From the NCBI GenBank assembly GCA_963601915.1, contig CAVCGL010000002.1, forward strand, positions 1-64,000: a DNA stretch of 64,000 nt, in the 5' to 3' direction. The position numbers were made by a program, and so were the translations under genes. Position 1 is the stretch's first letter; every line of letters starts with the position of its first letter. Positions 24,480 through 30,974 of this stretch are shown one piece after another. The notes beneath the pieces are model-generated. The model did no database searches, was not told where the DNA came from, and saw nothing but the letters and a program-made list of their open reading frames with translations. The DNA comes from Butyricicoccus_A sp963601915. Its GTDB lineage: Bacteria > Bacillota > Clostridia > Oscillospirales > Butyricicoccaceae.

Positions 24480-24493
24480 AGGGGCTTTCCCCT
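24480..24493. other. GC-rich hairpin after the DGR target gene
   Basis: AGGGG, loop CTTT, CCCCT, about 50 bp after the VR and just past the stop codon. BPP-1-type DGRs have a comparable stem with a 4-nt loop next to the homing site that raises retrohoming efficiency. The role here is inferred. Confidence 0.5.
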
Positions 24494-24538
24494 TGAATAT
24501 GGACTTGTAACGCCACACGGGCGGTTGTGCTGGTTCTG

Positions 24539-24638
24539 GGCTTGCTCTCGGCAATTTGAACAACGGGACGAATGCTGGCCTCTGGATTCTGAATGCGAAC
24601 AATGGCTGGTCGAACTCGAACTGGAATATCGTCTCCGG
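24539..24638 (+). repeat. DGR template repeat (TR)
   Basis: 100 bp with the same ends as the VR, lying in the 374-base gap between target gene and reverse transcriptase. It contains 23 adenines, many in AAC/AAT pairs, so adenine mutagenesis can replace Asn codons by many residues without creating stops. After GTCTCCGG it diverges from the target (ATTTTCTT versus CGTTTCAG). The remaining ~210 bases up to the RT gene hold no supported gene and probably form the required non-coding TR RNA spacer. Confidence 0.96.
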
Positions 24639-24850
24639 ATTTTCTTGAATTATATTTTCCGGCGTTACATTTCGCTCTGCGGTGACGGAGCTGCTGCTGG
24701 CACATGGGGCATATCCCCGAAATACGATTGAAACCACACCGCCCGGCTGGGGATAAGAAGCTTGGCCGAGCGGGCGCATGGTGCAGTAGACCATGGCGCG
24801 GAGTTAGTAGAAAAACCGAAAACTCCTGCATCAAGAAACGAGGAAAGCAG

Positions 24851-26068
24851 TTGAAAAGATACTGTAAAAACATAAAATTTGACAAGAACCGAATCATGGC
24901 TGCTATGTTGGAATGCCTTTCTGATAAGTGGAAGAGATATGACGTAGCAAGATTTCTTGCAGCATATCAAGACATGCCTGCAAGAACGGTGTACAGGACG
25001 ATTCGGGAAAACAGAAAAGAGGTAAAAACATTACTTGACAAAGCTGCTGAAGGGCTGGCGAGAGAAATCAAAGAGCGTAATGTGCACTTCCTGGAAATAC
25101 GCTATTCAGTGAGATATGACGGGAATTCCGGGAAATTGCGAGAAATCGGAGTGGAGAGCATTAAACAGCAGATTTATAACTATATCGCGGTTAATGCCTT
25201 AAAAGAGCTTTTTGAAAGAAAAATAGGAAAATATCAGTGCGCCAGCGTGCCGGGCAGAGGTCAAGTATACGGAAAAGACGCAATAGAGAGGTGGATCCGG
25301 AAGAATCCGGCAAAAACGCGTGCAGCCGCGAAAGCTGATGTGCGGCATTGTTATCCGTCTATCAATACAGAAAATCTCATGAGACTTCTAAGAAAACAAG
25401 TCAAAAATGATGACCTGCTCTATTTGGTGGAGACGTTGATTGCATCGTACAAGCAAGGGTTGTCTATTGGTTCATATTTAAGTCAGTGGTTGTGTAATTA
25501 CTATTTAAGTTTTGCTTATCACTATGCACAGCAAAAGCTCTTTAAGGTGCAGAAAAGACGCGGACAAGAGAAGCGGACAAGGTTATTTTACAAAATCATC
25601 TTTTACATGGATGATATTCTGATTCTAGGACCGCGAAAAGCAGATGTCAAAAAAGCAATGCTTATGCTGATCCGATTTTTCAGAGATGAATTGAATCTAA
25701 GAATCAAACCGAACTGGAAATTGTTTCGGGTTGACTATGTTGCAAAAGACGGAAAGCATCATGGAGATTGTATTGATATGATGGGCTATAAGATTTATAG
25801 GGATCATACAGAGATTCGGCGAGGCATATTTCTCCGTGCAAGACGGGCATATCTGAAACTACGGAAACAGGTGCAGCGGCGCGCAGAGATAGCGCTAGAT
25901 TTGGCATACCGCTGCATTTCATATTTCGGATGGTTCAAGAATTCGGATTCCGATCACTTCAAAAAGAAGTATGGAATAGAACAGCTGATGAAATACGCGA
26001 AAAGGAGGGTGAGCATTGAAAGCAAGATTCACGGCAGAGCAGCCAGCGGTCAACTGGCAGCCGCTTGA
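24851..26068 (+). CDS. DGR reverse transcriptase
   Basis: About 405 residues from TTG 24851 (GAGGAAAG upstream); ATG 24896 is an alternative. The RT motifs are visible: KADVRHCYPSI (first catalytic Asp), then QGLSIGSYLSQW at ~206-212 with the IGxxxSQ form of motif 4 that marks DGR enzymes, and FYMDDILILG with the YMDD box at 252-255. A basic C-terminal thumb follows. It copies the TR RNA with errors at adenines. No accessory variability determinant (avd) gene is seen next to it. An N-terminal helical extension of ~100 residues might take part of that role (inference). Confidence 0.93.
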   Translation: MKRYCKNIKFDKNRIMAAMLECLSDKWKRYDVARFLAAYQDMPARTVYRTIRENRKEVKTLLDKAAEGLAREIKERNVHFLEIRYSVRYDGNSGKLREIGVESIKQQIYNYIAVNALKELFERKIGKYQCASVPGRGQVYGKDAIERWIRKNPAKTRAAAKADVRHCYPSINTENLMRLLRKQVKNDDLLYLVETLIASYKQGLSIGSYLSQWLCNYYLSFAYHYAQQKLFKVQKRRGQEKRTRLFYKIIFYMDDILILGPRKADVKKAMLMLIRFFRDELNLRIKPNWKLFRVDYVAKDGKHHGDCIDMMGYKIYRDHTEIRRGIFLRARRAYLKLRKQVQRRAEIALDLAYRCISYFGWFKNSDSDHFKKKYGIEQLMKYAKRRVSIESKIHGRAASGQLAAA

Positions 26069-26372
26069 TGACGGAATGGTTGACGTGACGATCTGTCTAA
26101 ACGGACAGAAAATCACAGAAGAAAATCAGCAAATGGCGGACAAAGAACGGGATGTCGCTGCGACAGATACGTTCTGGGAATACGATTTTCATCAATTCCG
26201 TGAGAGGCCGGAAAACGTAAACCGTGCCGCTGTGGAAAAGAATCCGGGACAATATCTAGATTATGAACCACAAAGTGAAAAAACAGCTGAACAAAAGCTG
26301 AAAGAACAAGAAGAACAAATCGAAATGTTAAAAGACTGCTTGTTAGAAATGTCAGAAGCGGTCTATGCGTAA
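26016..26372 (+). CDS. Tail-associated protein with C-terminal coiled coil
   Basis: A 118-residue protein from TTG behind AGGAGGGTGAGCA. The N-terminus is beta-like (AVNWQPLDDGMVDVTICLNG) and the C-terminus a coiled coil (AEQKLKEQEEQIEMLKDCLL). The coiled coil and the position before the small XkdX/CD1375-like gene suggest a tail or lysis-associated structural protein. It overlaps the RT 3' end by 53 nt. Confidence 0.65.
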   Translation: MKARFTAEQPAVNWQPLDDGMVDVTICLNGQKITEENQQMADKERDVAATDTFWEYDFHQFRERPENVNRAAVEKNPGQYLDYEPQSEKTAEQKLKEQEEQIEMLKDCLLEMSEAVYA

Positions 26373-26390
26373 TTGAAAGGATGGACAAAA

Positions 26391-26543
26391 ATGATGGCGA
26401 AGTTATGGGCTACGGAAATTATGAATCAGGAAACAGTAGAAGCGGCAAAAGCGGTGTACAAGAAGGTGCCGCGATTGCTGAAAGCAAAGGTGAAGGAACT
26501 TGTGGTTGCCGCTGGGATGGAATACTTGGTTGAAGATGACTGA
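26391..26543 (+). CDS. CD1375-like small phage protein
   Basis: A 50-residue protein starting MMAKLWATEIMNQETVEAAK and continuing VPRLLKAKVKELV. This matches the short CD1375-like/XkdX-type proteins that lie between the tail and holin genes in Clostridia phages. GAAAGGATGGACAAAA precedes the start. Confidence 0.7.
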   Translation: MMAKLWATEIMNQETVEAAKAVYKKVPRLLKAKVKELVVAAGMEYLVEDD

Positions 26544-26703
26544 GATACAAATCATTGCGCAACTGTGGTCACATATTGCTGACTTAAAGCTGTATATATA
26601 CGGTTATAGCAGCAAGACAATGGAACAAATTGAGAACGAGTTAAAAAATACGGAACGAGAATGTGAACCGTACACGGATGAGTGGGAGGAATATTATTCA
26701 TAA
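26536..26703 (+). CDS. Small acidic protein before the holin
   Basis: A 55-residue protein (MTEIQIIAQLWSHIADLKLY at the start), helical and acidic at the C-terminus (DEWEEYYS). It overlaps both neighbours. The family is not recognised. The position suggests a lysis-cassette accessory, possibly like the XhlA type but without a visible membrane span. Confidence 0.5.
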   Translation: MTEIQIIAQLWSHIADLKLYIYGYSSKTMEQIENELKNTERECEPYTDEWEEYYS

Positions 26704-27035
26704 TGATTTATGCAATCACGTGCGCGTTTATCGTGTTGGATTTTGTGACAGGACTGGTGAAAGCGGTAGCGACAGACGGATTCAAAAGCTCGCTGATGCG
26801 ACAGGGGCTTTTTCACAAGTCTGGCGAACTGCTGTGCGTAGCGCTTGGCGTATTAGTACAGTACGCCGAACAGTATCTGAATTTAGGTGTAAATTTGCCT
26901 GTAGCGGCAGCGATTTGTACATATATTGTAGTAATGGAAATCGGCAGCGCAATTGAAAACATCGGCGCAATCAATCCGGACCTTGTCCCAGAAAAATTAC
27001 GCAAAATCATCGGAATAGGAGGGGACGACAAGTGA
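26703..27035 (+). CDS. Phage holin family protein
   Basis: A 110-residue protein with three hydrophobic segments. The first is ITCAFIVLDFVTGLVKA with the holin family motif DxxTG, and later come LLCVALGVLVQYA and VAAAICTYIVVMEIGSAIEN. The short charged tail has PEKLRKIIG. It is expected to permeabilise the cell membrane and release the endolysin. ATG 26703 is used; an in-frame GTG at 26682 with GGGAGG nearby is a possible alternative. Confidence 0.88.
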   Translation: MIYAITCAFIVLDFVTGLVKAVATDGFKSSLMRQGLFHKSGELLCVALGVLVQYAEQYLNLGVNLPVAAAICTYIVVMEIGSAIENIGAINPDLVPEKLRKIIGIGGDDK

Positions 27036-27826
27036 GTTATAATGTGCATTTTCAGACGGACCCATCGTACAAGTCCGTCAAATACGGACAGGGGACTGTA
27101 TATAGTAGCGGTTGCGGCCCTGCCAGCCTGTGCAACGCGCTCGATGCATTAGGTATCGCAAAGGTCACAGTAAAGGCTATGTGTGCCTATGCGGTTTCCG
27201 TTGGAGCGAGAGTGGTCGGCGGTACGGATGAGAGTGTACTACTGAAACATGCGGCAAAGAAATACGGATTTGCATACCGCACGACCAGCAAGAATGCTGA
27301 ACTGCTCGAACATCTGAAAAACGGCGGCGTTGCTGTTTTGCATGGTGGCAGCTCGCACAAGCTGTTCAGCAACAGCGGTCATTTTGTCTGCGCGGTCAAA
27401 GCGTCGGGCGAAACCATTACGGTTCTCGACAGCTACTGGTATGGCAGCAAATATACCTCTACAGACCTGCGCAGAAAAAAGGTTAAGGTACTAGAAAAGG
27501 GTATCGTCACTACGAGCTTATACCAGTGCGGACTTGCAACAGCAGACCGCTCCCCCTCTTACTATTTGATTAGTAAAAAGACGGAGCAGAAGCCGCAGAA
27601 ACCGGCAAGCAGCAACACGACAACCGACAAAAAGAAGGAGGACGATGACAACATGATTTACTACAAGAAATTTGAAGACATCCCGACATGGTACCAGACA
27701 GCCGCGAAAAAGGCGATTGACGCGGGCGCGCTGAACGGCACTGGCAACGGAGAAATGAACGTATCCGAAGATCTGTGCCGCACGCTGACTGTGTTGGACA
27801 AGATGGGCGTGCTGGATAAGGAGTAA
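27032..27826 (+). CDS. Endolysin: C39-like cysteine peptidase with C-terminal module
   Basis: A 264-residue protein with a GTG start behind AGGAGGGGACGACAA. The papain-like C39 domain has Cys28 in SSGCGPASLCNAL, a His in SGHFVCAV and an Asp in TVLDSYWYG. A Lys/Gln/Thr-rich linker (~residues 187-207) joins it to a ~55-residue C-terminal module (FEDIPTWYQTAAKKAIDAGA) of the kind found on clostridial phage lysins. It probably cleaves the peptide part of the cell wall. It overlaps the holin by 4 nt. Confidence 0.87.
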   Translation: MSYNVHFQTDPSYKSVKYGQGTVYSSGCGPASLCNALDALGIAKVTVKAMCAYAVSVGARVVGGTDESVLLKHAAKKYGFAYRTTSKNAELLEHLKNGGVAVLHGGSSHKLFSNSGHFVCAVKASGETITVLDSYWYGSKYTSTDLRRKKVKVLEKGIVTTSLYQCGLATADRSPSYYLISKKTEQKPQKPASSNTTTDKKKEDDDNMIYYKKFEDIPTWYQTAAKKAIDAGALNGTGNGEMNVSEDLCRTLTVLDKMGVLDKE

Positions 27827-27835
27827 ACCTATAAA

Positions 27836-27866
27836 GACCTAGGGCGATTGCCCTAGGTCTTTTTTG
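27836..27866 (+). terminator. Terminator at the prophage right end
   Basis: A perfect 10-bp stem GACCTAGGGC/GCCCTAGGTC with loop GATT, then TTTTTT. It is the last phage element before the chromosome. Confidence 0.93.
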
Positions 27867-27910
27867 TATATCTGTGTGTTTAAGTTTCTGTTACTTTCTT
27901 AATGCGAAAA
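27867..27910. other. Probable right attachment junction (attR) in asnB
   Basis: Chromosomal asnB coding sequence becomes recognisable at TTAATGCGAAAAGATACA. An in-frame stop (TAA 27881) closes the frame upstream. The exact core cannot be set without the left junction. Confidence 0.6.
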
Positions 27911-28330
27911 GATACAATGAGCATGTTCAGCGGCTTAGAGGTTCGCGTGCCGTTTTGCGATCATCGGATCGCAGAGTATCTGTACAACGTTCCGTGGAGC
28001 ATGAAGGATTTACACGGCAGAGAAAAGGGGCTGCTGCGGGAAGCAGTGAAAGGCATTGTGCCGGAAGAAATCCGAATGCGCAAGAAAAGCCCGTATCCAA
28101 AGACACACAATCCGGCGTATATGCGTGCTGTGGGAAATTTGCTGCGGCAAGTATTGGATGAGGGAACATCACCGATGTTTGCGTTTATCCGGCGGGATGC
28201 GCTGGAACAATTGCTGACTCAATCGCGCGCACAGCCGTGGTATGGACAGCTGATGCAGACGCCGCAGACCATTGCGTATTTCTTACAGCTGCACCATTGG
28301 ATGAAATTGTATCATGTGACCATTCGGTAG
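27902..28330 (+). pseudogene. asnB: Asparagine synthetase (AsnB), 3' fragment
   Basis: 142 codons starting MRKDTMSMFSGLEVRVPFCD, which is the conserved mid-to-late region of the AsnB synthetase domain, continuing EYLYNVPWSMKDLHGREKG to a normal end (FLQLHHWMKLYHV). The glutaminase domain and the ATP-pyrophosphatase motif are missing; the full protein is ~600 residues. The rest should lie left of the prophage. An internal Met with no ribosome site begins the fragment, so it is probably not expressed as a working enzyme unless the prophage excises. Confidence 0.9.
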
Positions 28331-28385
28331 AAGACGTTGTAATCCTCGCCGGTTTGCGGTATGATGACAGCAAGGCGGTGAGAAT

Positions 28386-28994
28386 ATGCAGGAGATATTA
28401 GATATTTATAATGAAGACTGGCAGTGCATCGGCACGGCATCACGCGATGAAGTGCATGAACGCGGACTGCTGCACCGTGTCGTGCACTGCTGGATCATAC
28501 AAGAGAGTCAGCCGGTGTTTTGGTTTCAGCAGCGGGCACATACGAAGAAGGATTTTCCGGACTGTTTTGACTTACCCTGCGGCGGACATGTCGATGCCGG
28601 AGAGACGCCGATACAGGCGATGCTGCGCGAGCTTCGAGAGGAAATTGGACTGTATGTGACAAGAAATGACCTGATTTCACTGGGCGCGTACCGTGCACCG
28701 GATTTTCGTATCCCCGGTTATTATGACCGAGAAATGTCACATGTGTTCATGCTTTGCGCAGATACACCTGCGTTTTCGCTGGGAGATGAGGTGCAGCGTA
28801 TGGTGCGCGTTTCGGCAGATGATTTCTATCAAATGGAGGTAAAACAGCGAGAAAGCATACCAATCCAAACAGAAAATGGCAAGCAGATTCTCGTTGACAG
28901 AGATCAATGGTGCTGCCATGACGGAGAGTTTCAAGCGATGGTTTTGCCATATTTGAAACAAAAAAATCCTGAGATTTTCTCGGTTGAAGATTGA
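28386..28994 (+). CDS. Nudix hydrolase
   Basis: A 202-residue protein with a clear Nudix box, GGHVDAGETPIQAMLREL plus REEIGL (G5E7REUXEEXGU form). The N-terminus (EILDIYNEDWQCIGTASRDE, EVHERGLLHRVVH) is the type shared with IPP-isomerase-like Nudix enzymes of the YfcD group. It probably hydrolyses a nucleoside-diphosphate-linked or pyrophosphate substrate, identity unknown. GGCGGTGAGAAT precedes the ATG. It ends inside the rnpB promoter. Confidence 0.9.
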   Translation: MQEILDIYNEDWQCIGTASRDEVHERGLLHRVVHCWIIQESQPVFWFQQRAHTKKDFPDCFDLPCGGHVDAGETPIQAMLRELREEIGLYVTRNDLISLGAYRAPDFRIPGYYDREMSHVFMLCADTPAFSLGDEVQRMVRVSADDFYQMEVKQRESIPIQTENGKQILVDRDQWCCHDGEFQAMVLPYLKQKNPEIFSVED

Positions 28995-29018
28995 CAAAAT
29001 CGCTGATTTTAGTATAAT
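28991..29018 (+). promoter_or_regulatory. Promoter of rnpB
   Basis: Consensus TTGACA (28991-28996) and TATAAT (29013-29018), 16-bp spacer, placing the start near 29025. Confidence 0.9.
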
Positions 29019-29023
29019 AAACG

Positions 29024-29379
29024 GAGTGAGTAAAGTTAGCAGTCGCGCAGATCGCGCCGAAAGGCCCTTCTGTGAGGAAAGTCCGGGCTGCGCAGGGCAG
29101 GATAACGGATAACGTCCGCCGGAGGCGACTCTAGGAAAAGTGCAACAGAGATATACCGCCGTGGCTTCGGCTGCGGTAAGGGTGGAAAGGCGAGGTAAGA
29201 GCTCACCAATTCCATAGGTAACTATGGAATTCTGTAAACTCTATCCGCAGCAACACCGTGGAGGGACACATAGGATTTGCCCGATCCGTCCCGAGGAGGT
29301 GGCTTGAGGCGTATGGCGACATGCGTCCAAGATAGATGGCTGCTCCAATGACAGAACCCGGCTTACTCTTTACTCACTC
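29024..29379 (+). ncRNA. rnpB: RNase P RNA (class A-like)
   Basis: About 356 nt. The ends pair (GAGTGAGTAAAG at 29024-29035 with CTTTACTCACTC at 29368-29379). Conserved blocks are present: GAGGAAAGTCCGGGCT near the 5' end and ACAGAACCCGGCTTA near the 3' end, which pair as P4, plus the GGTAAGAGCTCACC and CACCGTGGAGGGACA regions. It is the catalytic RNA that matures tRNA 5' ends. Confidence 0.97.
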
Positions 29380-29406
29380 TTTATTGAAATGAAATGCAGG
29401 ATTTTC

Positions 29407-29427
29407 ACCGCCCGCAGGGGCGGTTTT
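29407..29427 (+). terminator. Terminator after rnpB
   Basis: ACCGCCC, loop GCAG, GGGCGGT, then TTT. Confidence 0.7.
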
Positions 29428-29504
29428 CCTGACATGGAATAAAATAGGTGATTTCGCTTGAGTTTGGGAGAGACCGTTGGCGAAACATGTTGGAGGTTCG
29501 AGAA

Positions 29505-30902
29505 ATGAGTGCATATGATCGCTTTTTGGAAGCCATGAGTGGCAAAAATGTCACTGTCATTGGAATCGGGGTCAGCAATACGCCGCTGATCAGCCTGTTG
29601 CTGGAAGCCGGCGCACATGTCACGGTACATGACCGGAAAACAACAGAGGAGCTGGGAGAAATCTACGAAGGACTGCACGACATCGGTGTAGAATTCTCTG
29701 TTGGCAGCGAGTACTTGAAGAATCTGTCTGGAGATTACATCTTCCGCACGCCGGGTATGCATCCGAACCAGCCGGCACTGGTGAAGGCTCGTGAGCAGGG
29801 AAGCATCATCACCAGCGAGATGGAAGTGTTCATGCAGGTTTGCCCGTGCCCGATTCTGGCGATTACCGGATCTGACGGCAAGACCACCACGACCACACTG
29901 ACTTGTGAAATCCTCAAGAAGGCAGGATATACCTGCCATTTGGGCGGAAATATTGGTCATCCGCTGCTGGCTGACGTGCCGTTTATCAATGAGAATGATT
30001 TTGCAGTCGTTGAGCTGTCTTCGTTCCAGCTGATGGATATGACGTGCTCTCCGGCAGCTGCGCTGGTAACCAATGTCACCCCGAATCATCTGGATATTCA
30101 TAAGGATATGGCGGAGTACATCGAAGCAAAGACCCATATCTTTATCAATCAGAAGCCGGGTGCCAAGCTCGTACTCAATGCAGATGATGCCGTTTCGCAG
30201 GATTTCCGTCCGGCAGAAGGCGTCGAACTGCTCAAGTTCTCGATGAAGGGCCCGGTTGAAAACGGCGTATATCTGGAAGACGGCGTGATCTGGTATGCAG
30301 AGGACGGAAACCGCCGCAAGATTATGGATGCAGATGAGATCCGCATCCCTGGTGCACATAATATTGCCAATTATATGGCAGCAATCTGCATGACACATGG
30401 CAGAGTAACCTTTGACAATGTACGAGATGTCGCACATGATTTCGGCGGCGTAGAGCATCGTCTGGAGCTGGTACGCACACTGAATGGCGTCAAGTACTAT
30501 AATGACTCGATTGCCTCCAGCCCAACGAGAACAGCTGCAGGTCTGCGTTCGTTTAAGCAGAAGGTGATTCTGCTCGCTGGCGGCCATGACAAGAAGATTC
30601 CGTATGATTCGTTTGGACCGATTGTCTGCGACCATGTCAAGCGCTTGGTATTGATTGACGCCAATCCGGATGACTCTACCGCACCGGCAATTAAGGCTTC
30701 TGTACAGGCAGCTGACAATTATAAGGCGGACGAGCTTCCGATTGATACCTACGATGACTTTGAAAAGGCAGTCCGTGGCGCAGCAGAGGTTGCTGAAGAG
30801 GGCGATATTGTTCTGATGAGTCCGGCAAGTGCTTCCTTTGATATTTTCAAGAACTTTATGGAGCGCGGAAACCGCTTTAAGGACATTGTCAATAGTCTGT
30901 AA
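29505..30902 (+). CDS. murD: UDP-N-acetylmuramoyl-L-alanine--D-glutamate ligase
   Basis: A 465-residue cytoplasmic Mur ligase adding D-Glu to the peptidoglycan precursor. Visible are the N-terminal Rossmann region (KNVTVIGIGVSN), the ATP loop ITGSDGKTTTT, central LVTNVTPNHLDIHKDMAEY and C-terminal YYNDSIASSPTRTAAGLRSF. Start 29505 is chosen because GGAGGTTCGAGAA precedes it; in-frame starts upstream (29448, 29487) are less well placed. It stands alone, away from a dcw cluster, between two terminators. Confidence 0.95.
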   Translation: MSAYDRFLEAMSGKNVTVIGIGVSNTPLISLLLEAGAHVTVHDRKTTEELGEIYEGLHDIGVEFSVGSEYLKNLSGDYIFRTPGMHPNQPALVKAREQGSIITSEMEVFMQVCPCPILAITGSDGKTTTTTLTCEILKKAGYTCHLGGNIGHPLLADVPFINENDFAVVELSSFQLMDMTCSPAAALVTNVTPNHLDIHKDMAEYIEAKTHIFINQKPGAKLVLNADDAVSQDFRPAEGVELLKFSMKGPVENGVYLEDGVIWYAEDGNRRKIMDADEIRIPGAHNIANYMAAICMTHGRVTFDNVRDVAHDFGGVEHRLELVRTLNGVKYYNDSIASSPTRTAAGLRSFKQKVILLAGGHDKKIPYDSFGPIVCDHVKRLVLIDANPDDSTAPAIKASVQAADNYKADELPIDTYDDFEKAVRGAAEVAEEGDIVLMSPASASFDIFKNFMERGNRFKDIVNSL

Positions 30903-30924
30903 ATCATATGACGATACAATCACA

Positions 30925-30951
30925 GCCGCCGGATGGAAATCCGGCGGTTTC
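30925..30951 (+). terminator. Terminator after murD
   Basis: CCGCCGGAT, loop GGAA, ATCCGGCGG, then TTTC; 9-bp stem. Confidence 0.75.
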
Positions 30952-30974
30952 TGTGTCTACGAGGAAGGAACAGA

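Larger units (their letters stand above)
1..27901. mobile_element. Right-hand part of a siphovirus-type prophage
   Basis: The run contains lysogeny control, recombination/replication, packaging, head, tail, DGR and lysis modules in the order usual for temperate siphoviruses of Firmicutes. It ends at a strong terminator followed at once by a 5'-truncated asparagine synthetase gene. No integrase or excisionase is visible, so the left attachment site must lie upstream of the window. Apart from a deletion in the ssb region, the structural genes look intact, so the element may be functional or only lightly decayed. Confidence 0.95.

Noticed and set aside
24704..24850. Upstream extension of the reverse transcriptase to ATG 24704
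   Set aside because: The added residues are basic/proline-rich without RT similarity and fall in the TR spacer; TTG 24851 with GAGGAAAG is a better start.
29370..30923. A 517-codon minus-strand frame opposite murD
   Set aside because: It matches no family and has no ribosome site; murD is unambiguous on the plus strand.
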